Shown: positions 22,616 through 31,480 of the stretch, piece after piece
Position numbering within the stretch: the first letter of the stretch is position 1
Layout of the letters: every line of letters starts with the position of its first letter
Assembly: GCA_002455375.1 (NCBI GenBank)
Contig: DKKR01000008.1
Coordinates: 1 to 40,048, forward strand
Direction: 5' to 3'
Origin: Bacteroidetes bacterium UBA6661
GTDB taxonomy: Bacteria; Bacteroidota; Bacteroidia; AKYH767-A; OLB10
Length of the DNA: 40,048 bases
Translations under genes and position numbers: made by a program
The notes under the pieces: generated by a model
Told to the model about the DNA's origin: nothing
The model's database searches: none
Seen by the model: only the letters and a program-made list of their open reading frames with translations

Positions 22616-25045
22616 ATGGAGATTAAATATATCGGAGAGCAGTTAATATGGGGCTACATAGGCAATGGTTTCATTTTTACTGCATTTATCAGTGCTATAT
22701 ATGCTGCAGTATTATATCTGGCAAGTGTAAGAAATGTGGAGAAAGCTCAATGGGCAACACCCTTAGCAAGAAAATTTTTATACCTGCATAGCATTTCATG
22801 CTTTGGAATATTTTTCCTTCTGCTCTATCTGATCTTCAATCACCGTTTTGAATATTATTATGTATGGCAGCACTCCAACATGGCTATGCCCATGTATTAT
22901 ATCCTTGCTTGCATTTGGGAAGGTCAGGAAGGGAGTTTTTTATTGTGGATGTTATGGCATAGTTTAATTGCTTTATTTATTTCAAGAAGGAACCGTCATT
23001 GGGAAAGCCCGGTTGTAGGAACCATTATGATGGTACAGGTCATTCTGGGTTCGATGTTGTTGGGCGTTTATATATTCGGATATAAACTTGGATCGAATCC
23101 TTTTACTTTACTTCGCGACAACGATCAATTTGCCAACCTTCCGTTTATAAAAATGCCTGATTATCTTTCGCGTATTGCTGATGGTCGTGGACTGAACCCT
23201 TTGTTGCAGAATTACTGGATGGTAATTCACCCTCCTACTTTATTTTTAGGTTTTGCTTCTACAGTTGTTCCCTTTGCATTTGCATTAGGTGGGCTCATGC
23301 GCAAAAACATTACTGAATGGATTAAACCTGCCCTGCCCTATGCATTCTTTTCAATCATGACCTTAGGTGCCGGTATTCTTATGGGTGCAGCATGGGCTTA
23401 TGAAGCATTAAGTTTTGGTGGTTTCTGGGCATGGGATCCTGTAGAAAATGCATCTCTTGTTCCATGGCTTGTAATGGTTGGTGCAGGACATGTCATGCTT
23501 GTGTTTAACAAACGTGGACGGGCTTTACTCAGTACCTACATACTTTGTATCCTCTCATTTTTGCTGGTGTTGTATAGTACTTTTCTTACTCGTAGTGGAA
23601 TTCTTGGAGAAACATCTGTTCATGCATTTACAGACCTTGGCATGAGTGGTCAGCTTATTTTTTATATGCTGTTCTTTGTCGTTCTCGCTATTGTAATGCT
23701 TGCCATAAACTGGAAAAAAATTCCTAAAGAAAACTCAGATGACAGTATTACCTCACGCGAATTCTGGATGTTCATTGGAATGTTGGTGCTTTGCATATCA
23801 GCAATTCAGATTACATTTACTACAAGCATTCCTGTTATCAATAAAATATTCGGCTCAAACCTTGCCCCTCCTGTTGAAGTAAAAGAACATTTTAACTCCT
23901 GGCAAATGCCTATAGCTATGATTATAGCTTTACTTATGGCAGTTGGACAATTTTTTAAGTATAAAGAAAGCAACCCAAAAGAAGTATTTAAAAAGTTGTT
24001 GTTATCTCTGACCATTTCATTAATTCTCGCTGTAGTTTTAATTCTGTTGTTAAAGTTTAACAGTATTCATTATATGATATTGTTATTTACTGCTGTATTT
24101 GCAATCATTGCCAACTTCGATTATTTTATTCGTGTATTAAAAGGGAAATTCTCTTTCAGTGGTGCATCAATTGCACATATCGGATTCGCTTTTATTTTGT
24201 TAGGCACTTTAATTTCAAATGCAAATTCAAGAATTATTTCTAAAAACAGATTGAATATTGATTTAGGAAAAGACTTTCCTAACAATGAAAACATTATGCT
24301 TGCCAAAGGTGATACCTTGCAGATGGGAAAGTATTTTGTCACTTATAGTGGTCGCGAAAAGAAAGGTCATAACATTTATTTTGATGTTGAATATTATAAA
24401 TTGAATAATAAGACAGGCGAACTAAAAAAGGCATTCAGCCTGAAGCCGATTATTCAACTTAATGAGAGAATGGGAAATTCTCCTGAACCGGCAACAAAAT
24501 GGTTTCCTGATAAAGATATTTATACACACGTAACCTATGCTAATCTGGACGAATACACTAAAAATGTATCCATGGACGAGTATGATACACCTACTGAACA
24601 TGAGATGGCTGTAGGTGATACTTTGGCTACATCAAACAGTCTTGTTGTTTTGGAAAAATTAGTTAAAGACAATACTGGTGTTGAAGTAGAATCATTTGAC
24701 AGTTTTGGTGTAACAGCCTTGTTGGAAGTTACTGATGTAAACAAAAAGAAACATACAATAACCCCACAATTTCTTATTAAAGACAGAATGGCTGTTTCAA
24801 AAAATTATTTTCTTGATGAACTTGGCTTAAAATTCAGGTTCACAAGCATCAGTCCTGAAAGCGGAAAAATAAAACTTGAAATTGCTGAAAAGAAAGCGAA
24901 CAAAAAGGATTTTATTATTATGAAGGCAATTATTTTCCCTCATATAAATTTATTGTGGATTGGTTGTATCTTAATGCTTACAGGAACTTGGATAGTTTCA
25001 GTAAAACGATTTAAAGAATATGTCCGCTACACCGACAAAGGATAA
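22616..25045 (+). CDS. Cytochrome c biogenesis protein CcsA/CcmF family (haem lyase-like)
   Basis: A polytopic inner-membrane protein of 809 aa, presenting haem to apocytochrome c in the periplasm. The haem-handling WWD-type motif is WAWDPVENASLVPW (271-284). Other family markers are WEGQEGSFLLW (101-111) and MVIHPPTLFLGFAS (202-215). About 13 hydrophobic segments are visible, with a periplasmic domain at about 545-775 and a last helix near 780-800. The length and the large soluble domain fit CcmF-like proteins of Bacteroidota. The other Ccm genes (ccmA, B, C, E) are not in this window. It is followed after 4 bp by the DUF2520 gene. It could serve the CxxCH protein at 6091 if that is a cytochrome. 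Confidence 0.92.
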   Translation: MEIKYIGEQLIWGYIGNGFIFTAFISAIYAAVLYLASVRNVEKAQWATPLARKFLYLHSISCFGIFFLLLYLIFNHRFEYYYVWQHSNMAMPMYYILACIWEGQEGSFLLWMLWHSLIALFISRRNRHWESPVVGTIMMVQVILGSMLLGVYIFGYKLGSNPFTLLRDNDQFANLPFIKMPDYLSRIADGRGLNPLLQNYWMVIHPPTLFLGFASTVVPFAFALGGLMRKNITEWIKPALPYAFFSIMTLGAGILMGAAWAYEALSFGGFWAWDPVENASLVPWLVMVGAGHVMLVFNKRGRALLSTYILCILSFLLVLYSTFLTRSGILGETSVHAFTDLGMSGQLIFYMLFFVVLAIVMLAINWKKIPKENSDDSITSREFWMFIGMLVLCISAIQITFTTSIPVINKIFGSNLAPPVEVKEHFNSWQMPIAMIIALLMAVGQFFKYKESNPKEVFKKLLLSLTISLILAVVLILLLKFNSIHYMILLFTAVFAIIANFDYFIRVLKGKFSFSGASIAHIGFAFILLGTLISNANSRIISKNRLNIDLGKDFPNNENIMLAKGDTLQMGKYFVTYSGREKKGHNIYFDVEYYKLNNKTGELKKAFSLKPIIQLNERMGNSPEPATKWFPDKDIYTHVTYANLDEYTKNVSMDEYDTPTEHEMAVGDTLATSNSLVVLEKLVKDNTGVEVESFDSFGVTALLEVTDVNKKKHTITPQFLIKDRMAVSKNYFLDELGLKFRFTSISPESGKIKLEIAEKKANKKDFIIMKAIIFPHINLLWIGCILMLTGTWIVSVKRFKEYVRYTDKG

Positions 25046-25049
25046 CAGC

Positions 25050-25811
25050 ATGACACTGACCATTATTGGATCAGGGAATGTTGCCTGGTTGTTGGCCATA
25101 TTATTCAAAACTTCAGGACATAAGATTAATCAGATTTACAGCCGAAATAAAAAAACCGGTTCTGCACTTTCAAAAATTACAGGCAGTAAGTTTATTGCTG
25201 ACGTTCAAAAAATTGACATCAAATCTGATATATTTATCATTGCAACCAACGATGACAGCATTGCCGAAGTTGTATCTAAGTTACCTGATATAAACAGTAT
25301 ATTTGTTCACACATCGGGCACTGTTGATTTGCAAGTCTTGAAAAAGAAATTTAAAAAAGCTGGCGTAGTTTATCCTTTGCAATCTGTTGCCTCCGAAAGC
25401 GTTCTATCAGACGAATTAACCTTTTGTTTGGAAGCAACTAACAACAGGGTTTTAACTTCACTGAAACAACTTATTACTTCTATAAATTGCGGCTATGTGG
25501 TGATGAACTCTCAGAAAAGAGCAAAGCTGCACCTTGCAGCAGTGCTTGTGAATAATTTCACAAATCATTTGTATGCACAGGCATTCGATTTTCTGAAAAA
25601 AAACAGAATTGAATTTAATCTACTAAAACCTTTAATCAGACATACTGTAATGCGATTAGATGGTAATCCTGCTTCTTTTCAAACAGGACCTGCTGTCAGA
25701 AATGATAAAAAAACAATACAACGACATTTAATGTTATTGAAAGATAACAAACAACTTACAAAACTGTATAAGCAAATGACGGATTCAATTTATAAATTTC
25801 ACAAAAAATGA
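25050..25811 (+). CDS. Rossmann-like and DUF2520 domain-containing protein
   Basis: A 253-aa NAD(P)-binding protein of unknown substrate. The ATG at 25050 gives MTLTIIGSGNVAW, putting the dinucleotide motif GSGNVAW at 7-13; an upstream in-frame codon inside the previous gene is rejected. The N-terminal half is a Rossmann domain of the ProC/TyrA type, and the C-terminal half, from about 125 (with HLAAVLVNNFTNHLY), is the DUF2520 helical dimerisation domain. It starts 4 bp after the cytochrome biogenesis gene and overlaps the next gene by ATGA, so it is tightly coupled. Confidence 0.88.
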   Translation: MTLTIIGSGNVAWLLAILFKTSGHKINQIYSRNKKTGSALSKITGSKFIADVQKIDIKSDIFIIATNDDSIAEVVSKLPDINSIFVHTSGTVDLQVLKKKFKKAGVVYPLQSVASESVLSDELTFCLEATNNRVLTSLKQLITSINCGYVVMNSQKRAKLHLAAVLVNNFTNHLYAQAFDFLKKNRIEFNLLKPLIRHTVMRLDGNPASFQTGPAVRNDKKTIQRHLMLLKDNKQLTKLYKQMTDSIYKFHKK

Positions 25812-26314
25812 ATAGCGTGAATTTTAAAGAAAAATTAAAAGATATCAAATGCTTTGTCTTTGATGTTGATGGTGTGCTCACTAATGGCATGCTGCATGTC
25901 ACAAACGATGGAATGCTTTTGCGTGCTATGAATATTAAAGATGGCTATGCCCTTCAATTAGCAGTAAAAAAAGGTTATCGTGTTGTAATTATTTCCGGTG
26001 GTAAGGATGAGGGCGTTGTTATCCGACTTAAAAATTTAGGTATAACTGATATCTATGTTGGCATAGGCAACAAACTTCAACAGTTACTTGCTGTAATGCA
26101 GGAACATCATCTTACATCAGCTCAACTACTTTATATGGGTGATGATATGCCTGATGTAGAAGCAATGAAAAATTGCTCTATTGCCACATGCCCATACGAT
26201 GCCGCACCTCAAATTCGCGATATTTGCCATTACATATCTCCTATTAAAGGCGGTGATGGATGTGCACGTGATGTTATTGAACAGGTTTTAACTCTAAACA
26301 ACGATTGGGAATAA
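25808..26314 (+). CDS. KdsC-like HAD-IIIA phosphatase
   Basis: A 168-aa HAD phosphatase resembling 3-deoxy-D-manno-octulosonate-8-phosphate phosphatase, which acts in Kdo synthesis for LPS. The nucleophile and acid Asp are in DVDGVLTNG (19-27: Asp19, Asp21). IISGGK (71-76) supplies the motif II Ser, and GDDMPD (111-116) the Mg-binding Asp. The small capless tetrameric form and the KGGDGCARDVIEQVL C-terminus fit KdsC. No kdsA/kdsB is adjacent, so related sugar-phosphate substrates are possible. Starts within the ATGA of the preceding gene and shares TAATG with the next. Confidence 0.87.
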   Translation: MNSVNFKEKLKDIKCFVFDVDGVLTNGMLHVTNDGMLLRAMNIKDGYALQLAVKKGYRVVIISGGKDEGVVIRLKNLGITDIYVGIGNKLQQLLAVMQEHHLTSAQLLYMGDDMPDVEAMKNCSIATCPYDAAPQIRDICHYISPIKGGDGCARDVIEQVLTLNNDWE

Positions 26315-27258
26315 TGGGATTTCTAAAACTTATCAGGTTTCCGAATTTAATCATATTGGCATTAGCGCAATGTCTGATATATTATATGGTTGTTGTTCCT
26401 TTACTTAAAACATCAGAATTTACACCTTCGTTACATACATGGCAGTTTCTACTGATTGTGCTAAGCACAGTACTTATTGCAGCAGGAGGTTATGTAATAA
26501 ATGACTTTTTTGATAAAGACATTGATGCCGCAAACGGAATTGGTAAGGTTCACGATTTTTCCGGATGGACAATGAAAACACTCTATTTTGTTTTCTCCAT
26601 CATAGGAATTGCAATAGGACTTTATCTGACTTATGCATTGAAGTTAAGACAATTTGCACTAACCTATTTACTCACTGCAGCACTACTCTATTTTTATTCA
26701 GCTTCATACAAACGACTTCCTTTGGTTGGAAATTTTGTGGTGGCATTTTTAACTGCTGTTGCTGTTTTTCTTCCGGCATTTGCAGACTATGAGTTGCAGT
26801 ATGCATTTCGAGATATTAAGCTTCCTGTAATCAATAATAAGATGTATAATCTTAGATTAATAATTGCAATTACGGCAGCGTATGCGTTTTTTGCTTTCCT
26901 TATTTCATTAGTCAGAGAAATAATAAAAGATATGGAAGATATTGAAGGCGATAGGGAATTTGGATGCAACACCCTCCCTATTGTTGCCGGAATCAATAAC
27001 ACAAAACTTATTGCCATTGGTTTGTTGCTTTTAATAGTTGGGCTGATTTTATTTATTCAGATTAAACAAGCCTGGTGGGAAAGCCTTCCGGTATTCGGTT
27101 ATACTATTCTATTTGTACAAGTGCCCCTGCTCATTCTATCAGTGAAATTATTTCTCTCGGCTGAAAAAAAGCATTTCAAAGTAGCCAGCATGATTGCTAA
27201 AGTGGTTATGGTTGGCGGAATACTTTCATTACCGGTTTTCAAATTTTTCAGTACCTGA
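26314..27258 (+). CDS. UbiA-family prenyltransferase (digeranylgeranylglyceryl phosphate synthase-like)
   Basis: An integral membrane aromatic/lipid prenyltransferase, 314 aa, with about eight or nine hydrophobic helices. The first Asp-rich motif is NDFFDKDID (63-71), and the second is DMEDIEGD (206-213) in the sequence REIIKDMEDIEGDREFGCNT. The subgroup resembles Bacteroidota proteins commonly annotated as geranylgeranylglycerol-phosphate geranylgeranyltransferase, which would add a second prenyl chain to the product of the GGGP synthase at 9433. Menaquinone (MenA) or haem O roles are alternatives; no men or cta genes are adjacent. ATG at 26314 overlaps the previous stop by one base (TAATG). 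Confidence 0.85.
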   Translation: MGFLKLIRFPNLIILALAQCLIYYMVVVPLLKTSEFTPSLHTWQFLLIVLSTVLIAAGGYVINDFFDKDIDAANGIGKVHDFSGWTMKTLYFVFSIIGIAIGLYLTYALKLRQFALTYLLTAALLYFYSASYKRLPLVGNFVVAFLTAVAVFLPAFADYELQYAFRDIKLPVINNKMYNLRLIIAITAAYAFFAFLISLVREIIKDMEDIEGDREFGCNTLPIVAGINNTKLIAIGLLLLIVGLILFIQIKQAWWESLPVFGYTILFVQVPLLILSVKLFLSAEKKHFKVASMIAKVVMVGGILSLPVFKFFST

Positions 27259-27272
27259 CCTTTTTTTAATAA

Positions 27273-28580
27273 ATGATGTTATTAGTCTATACACATAAGT
27301 TTTCACCACGTCTTAAATATATTTTTGATTTATTTATTGGCAAACTAATGGGTATTAGTTTTGAAATAACACATAATGTTGAAGAATTTAAAAGTTATGC
27401 CGGCCCGAAATTTAATTACTCAGAACATCAGATTGAAAATGAAATATTCATTTATTCAGAGAGGTTGTTATTTGAAAAAGGCATCGAAGACCAGCAATTC
27501 GGCTTTACTGAATGGGATGGCATAAAAGCATTTTATGCAACACATCCAAAATACAGTGTTCCTTTCGATTTGTTTTCTGCATCATTTTATTTGGTGAGCC
27601 GTTACGAAGAGTATCTGCCTCACTTACGGGACTTGCATGACCGCTATAATGAAACTGAAAGTATTGCATATACAAGAGGCTTTTTACAGAAACCTGTAGT
27701 AAATATTTGGGCACAGAAATTCAAGTCAATTATTTTAGAAAGATATCCTACGCTTAAATCAGTCAGTCCGAAATACAAGTATGTTTCAACTATTGACATT
27801 GACAATGCTTATGCTTATTTGGAAAAAGGTCTGATGCGTACTATTGGCGCTTATGGACGGTCTTTAGTCAATTTCGATTTGCCTCAAATTGTTGAGCGTT
27901 CTAAGGTTTTAATGCGATTGATGCATGACCCTTATCATACTTATGAGTTAATGCATGATTTGCATAAAAGATATAAGATTAATGTGATTTATTTTTTTCT
28001 ATTAGGTGAATATGGAGAAAATGATAAAAATGTTTCTGTTGATAACAGAAATTTTCAATCACTCATTCAATCTTTGGCTGACTATGCCGATGCAGGTATT
28101 CATCCAAGCTATGGTTCAAATATCAAAGATGGCCGATTACAAAAAGAAGTTCAGCTACTGACAAAAATTCTGAAAAGAGAAGTTACCAAAAGCAGGCAAC
28201 ATTTTCTGAAAATAAGGCTGCCGGATACTTACAGAAAACTTATAAGTGTTGATATTAAAGAAGATTTCACAATGGGCTATGCTGGAAATATCGGCTTCAG
28301 AGCAGGCATTTGCTCTTCTTTTTATTTTTATGATCTGGACCAGGAAGTTCAAACTCCACTTTTAATTCATCCGTTCGCTGTTATGGATGCAACTTTCAGA
28401 TATTATCTCAAAGTTAATCCTGAACAGGTTATTGATCTGATAAAACCATTAATAGAAGAAGTTAAAGCAGTAAATGGTACTTTTATCAGTTTATGGCACA
28501 ATGAATCACTCAGTGAGAATCATATATGGAAAGGTTATAGAGATATATATGAAGAGTTACTTAAAATAGCGGCTGTCTGA
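27273..28580 (+). CDS. Polysaccharide deacetylase-like (NodB-like) family protein
   Basis: A 435-aa protein of the Bacteroidota group with an N-terminal DUF7033-like domain (about 1-165) and a C-terminal NodB-like barrel. The metal/catalytic strand is probably STIDIDNAY (172-180). A later GIHPSYGSN may be the His motif, but the classical HxxxH is not present. Near the end, FISLWHNESLS resembles the last conserved motif. No signal peptide, so it may act in the cytosol or at the membrane. The next gene starts after 1 bp, so the pair is an operon. Exact substrate unknown. Confidence 0.7.
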   Translation: MMLLVYTHKFSPRLKYIFDLFIGKLMGISFEITHNVEEFKSYAGPKFNYSEHQIENEIFIYSERLLFEKGIEDQQFGFTEWDGIKAFYATHPKYSVPFDLFSASFYLVSRYEEYLPHLRDLHDRYNETESIAYTRGFLQKPVVNIWAQKFKSIILERYPTLKSVSPKYKYVSTIDIDNAYAYLEKGLMRTIGAYGRSLVNFDLPQIVERSKVLMRLMHDPYHTYELMHDLHKRYKINVIYFFLLGEYGENDKNVSVDNRNFQSLIQSLADYADAGIHPSYGSNIKDGRLQKEVQLLTKILKREVTKSRQHFLKIRLPDTYRKLISVDIKEDFTMGYAGNIGFRAGICSSFYFYDLDQEVQTPLLIHPFAVMDATFRYYLKVNPEQVIDLIKPLIEEVKAVNGTFISLWHNESLSENHIWKGYRDIYEELLKIAAV

Positions 28581-28581
28581 A

Positions 28582-29493
28582 ATGGAAATAAGGTATCTTG
28601 AACATAGTGAGATTGACAAAGCAAAATGGGATCTAAACATCAACCAAGCTTTAAATAAACTGCCGTATGCTTTCTCATGGTACCTTGATGTAGTTAGCCC
28701 TAACTGGCATGCATTAGTAATTGATGACTACAACTATGTATTTCCACTGACATGGAGAAAAAAGATGGGATTCAATTATCTGTACCAGCCAATGTTTACA
28801 CAACAATTAGGAATATTTTCTTCACACCCTGTAGATTATGCAACTTCTAATGCGTTTTTAAATGCTATTCCATCACAATTTAAACTGATAGAGATAAATT
28901 TAAACTCTTTCAACCCGGCAGCTGGCAATAAATTTATTGCTACCAAACAACTAAACTTCGAATTGGAGCTAAACAAACCTTACGAAGAACTCAGAAAGTT
29001 TTACTCTGAAAATCAAAAACGAAATATTAATAAGGCAAAAAGATCTGAATTAAGTTTAAACCAACCTGATATTTCCGAAGTAATAAGCTTATTCAGACAT
29101 GACAGAGGTTTGAAAATAGAACGAATGAAAGATGAAAGTTATGAATTACTAAGCCGATTATTTTCTACTTTGAAACAAAAAGGAATATGCTATACACGAG
29201 GTGTTTCTGATGGTTCTCAAACTATTTGTGGTGGATTATTCATTCAAACAGATTATAGAATTATTTTTCTTTTTTCAGGGAATAGCGTAATTGGAAAATC
29301 TTCCGGTGCAATGTCATTACTCATTGACTCTGTAATTCAGGAAAATGCAAACAAGAATATAGTCCTTGATTTTGAAGGCTCCAATGATTTCGGACTGGCA
29401 CGTTATTACAGTAGTTTTGGTTCTATTGAACATGTATATTTACACCTGAAAAAAAATACACTTCCATTTCCTGTAAGACTTTTAAAACGATAA
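28582..29493 (+). CDS. GNAT/FemAB-like acyltransferase
   Basis: A 303-aa protein with two acetyltransferase-like halves. The typical C-terminal core is visible: ENQKRNINKAKRSELSL (about 148-164), GVSDGSQTICGGLFIQ, IIFLFSGNS, and LDFEGSNDFGLARYYSSFGS (about 264-283). The last segment is a strong mark of the BioF2-like/FemAB-related acyltransferases, where the Tyr-Tyr/Phe-Gly turn closes the acyl-CoA or aminoacyl-tRNA site. Its partner gene encodes a deacetylase-like protein, so cell-surface glycan or peptidoglycan modification is a fair guess, unproven. upp starts 2 bp later. Confidence 0.72.
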   Translation: MEIRYLEHSEIDKAKWDLNINQALNKLPYAFSWYLDVVSPNWHALVIDDYNYVFPLTWRKKMGFNYLYQPMFTQQLGIFSSHPVDYATSNAFLNAIPSQFKLIEINLNSFNPAAGNKFIATKQLNFELELNKPYEELRKFYSENQKRNINKAKRSELSLNQPDISEVISLFRHDRGLKIERMKDESYELLSRLFSTLKQKGICYTRGVSDGSQTICGGLFIQTDYRIIFLFSGNSVIGKSSGAMSLLIDSVIQENANKNIVLDFEGSNDFGLARYYSSFGSIEHVYLHLKKNTLPFPVRLLKR

Positions 29494-29495
29494 CT

Positions 29496-30143
29496 ATGGT
29501 AAACATACTAAGCACAAGCAACTCCTTATTGCATCATTTTGTAGCAGAATTACGCGATGTTGAAATTCAGAATGACAGGATGCGTTTTAGAAGAAACCTC
29601 GAACGCATTGGTGAAATTGCTGCTTACGAAATAAGCAAAACCATGATTTTCGAAAACACCGATGTTACCACCCCTCTGGGCATTGCCACAGTACCATTGA
29701 TGCAAAGCCAACCGGTATTGGGCACCATTTTAAGAGCAGGACTACCATTGCATCAGGGATTATTGAATTATTTCGATCAGGCAGACAATGCATTTATTTC
29801 GGCTTACAGACGTCATCATAAAGACGGTAGTTTTGATATTCATCTTCAGTATCTTTCATCACCACCAATTGCCGGACGTATTTTAATTTTAAGCGACCCT
29901 ATGCTTGCCACCGGTCAGTCATTAGTTGAAACATATAAAGCAATGCTCGAATCGGGGCAGCCTGCTCACACACACGTGGTTGCAGCTATTGCAAGCAGAC
30001 AAGGTATAGAATATGTTAAAGCAAATTTACCTGATGATTTAACCATTTGGGTTGCCGCTGTTGACGAGGAACTCACAGCACAGTCATACATTGTTCCCGG
30101 TTTGGGTGATGCCGGTGACTTAGCTTTTGGCGAGAAAAAGTAG
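29496..30143 (+). CDS. upp: Uracil phosphoribosyltransferase
   Basis: Salvages uracil to UMP with PRPP in the cytosol. It is 215 aa, close to the family norm. The PRPP-binding motif is SDPMLATGQSL (133-143). Other family signatures are GTILRAGLPLHQGL (76-89), the uracil-site segment YIVPGLGDAGD near the C-terminus, and RRHHKDG (105-111). It lies 2 bp behind the acyltransferase gene, though functionally unrelated; a 50-bp gap follows. Confidence 0.96.
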   Translation: MVNILSTSNSLLHHFVAELRDVEIQNDRMRFRRNLERIGEIAAYEISKTMIFENTDVTTPLGIATVPLMQSQPVLGTILRAGLPLHQGLLNYFDQADNAFISAYRRHHKDGSFDIHLQYLSSPPIAGRILILSDPMLATGQSLVETYKAMLESGQPAHTHVVAAIASRQGIEYVKANLPDDLTIWVAAVDEELTAQSYIVPGLGDAGDLAFGEKK

Positions 30144-30193
30144 TTCAAACAGAATTTTCACTATCTTTCGTTGGTTAATCAGAATATTAAAAC

Positions 30194-30775
30194 ATGGGTG
30201 AGTTTGTAAAAATTCTGATGGTCATATTAATCAGCAGTGTAAAATTTGTTGTTGGACCTGCCTTTGCCTATTATGACGAGAAGTATGACTTCACAATTTT
30301 CGAAGCAATAGTCTATCCTATTATCGGTGGAATGCTTGGTGTTTTTGTCTTTAGCTTTTTTAGTGATCAGGTAGCAAATGTTTGGCATTGGCTGCAAAAT
30401 CGAATAAAAAAAACCGTTTCACGTAACCAACCTTTCACTGAACCCACAGTAGATAGTGAAGGTAAAGTTGTTGTCAGTTATACTTATGTTGACGCTAAGG
30501 AAAAACCAAAAAATAAAATTTTTACTAAACGAAACAGAAGAATTATAACCATTTGGAAAAAATATGGTTTGTTTGGAATTGCTTTGCTAACGCCTGTTAT
30601 TATTTCAATTCCTATAGGTACAATCATTGCGTCAAGATTAGTACCTGATAAAAAGAAAGTTTTTTTATACATGCTTATTTCTATTTCAGCATGGTCAATT
30701 GTAATGGTATCTTCGTTTGAACTATATCATGCCTATTCCATAAAAGCTTTACAACAAAAAGTTCTTGAACCATGA
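30194..30775 (+). CDS. Hypothetical inner-membrane protein
   Basis: A 193-aa protein I cannot name. It has hydrophobic segments at about 5-25, 33-57, 123-150 and 155-178. A basic, polar cytoplasmic loop (68-120, rich in Lys and Arg with VVVSYTYVDAKEKPKNK) separates two helix pairs. The KYGLFGIALLTPVIISIPIG segment recalls the Pro/Gly-rich helices of small DedA/YqaA-like membrane proteins, but that link is weak. Its stop overlaps the next start (ATGA), so it is co-translated with the HAD nucleotidase. Confidence 0.75.
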   Translation: MGEFVKILMVILISSVKFVVGPAFAYYDEKYDFTIFEAIVYPIIGGMLGVFVFSFFSDQVANVWHWLQNRIKKTVSRNQPFTEPTVDSEGKVVVSYTYVDAKEKPKNKIFTKRNRRIITIWKKYGLFGIALLTPVIISIPIGTIIASRLVPDKKKVFLYMLISISAWSIVMVSSFELYHAYSIKALQQKVLEP

Positions 30776-31476
30776 AAAAGTTAAAGCACTATTCACATCT
30801 TATTTTTGACCTCGACCATACTTTGTGGGATACCAATGTCAACGCTGCACAATCGCTGTCTGAAATGTATCATCAATATAATTTAGGGCAGTATGGCATT
30901 ATCAGTGAACATGATTTTATTCAGAAATATGTTGACATTAACAACAGGATGTGGACTGAATATTCTCTTGGACGGATTAAAAAATCTTATCTGCGTGCAG
31001 GGCGATTTGAACTCACTCTAAAATACTTTGGAATTGCAAACAAGGAGTTAGTTGAAAAACTTTCTGATTTTTTTGTTCAGAATACACCCGGCAAAAAGGA
31101 GTTAATTCCATTTGCTAAAGATTTATTAAATCATGTACATGGCAAATATCAGTTAGCTATAATTACTAATGGCTTTGCTGAAGCACAACACACCAAGTTG
31201 CGATCATCATCAATAGATCATTTTTTTAGTAAGATAATAATTTCAGAAGAGATTGGCTATCACAAACCAGACCCAAGAATTTTTTTACAAACTGCAGAAT
31301 TACTTCAGACACCAATAAAAGATTGTCTGATGATTGGTGATAATGTAGAGACTGATATTGCCGGAGCGATTGCCTCAGGTATGGATTGTGCATATCTGAA
31401 TCCTGCCGGAGTCAAACATAATTACGAGGTAACTTTTGAAACGCATTGCCTGAGTGAATTGATTAAATGGCTTTAA
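30772..31476 (+). CDS. YjjG-family noncanonical pyrimidine nucleotidase (HAD)
   Basis: A 234-aa HAD phosphatase that in the YjjG family dephosphorylates UMP/dTMP and damaged pyrimidine nucleotides. The nucleophile motif is IFDLDHTLWD (11-20: Asp13, Asp15). The helical cap covers about 20-105. ITNG (131-134), HKPDP (164-168) and GDNVETD (189-195) complete motifs II to IV. The HTLWD form is characteristic of YjjG. Coupled to the upstream membrane protein and 4 bp before rsgA. Confidence 0.9.
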   Translation: MKKLKHYSHLIFDLDHTLWDTNVNAAQSLSEMYHQYNLGQYGIISEHDFIQKYVDINNRMWTEYSLGRIKKSYLRAGRFELTLKYFGIANKELVEKLSDFFVQNTPGKKELIPFAKDLLNHVHGKYQLAIITNGFAEAQHTKLRSSSIDHFFSKIIISEEIGYHKPDPRIFLQTAELLQTPIKDCLMIGDNVETDIAGAIASGMDCAYLNPAGVKHNYEVTFETHCLSELIKWL

Positions 31477-31480
31477 TGTT

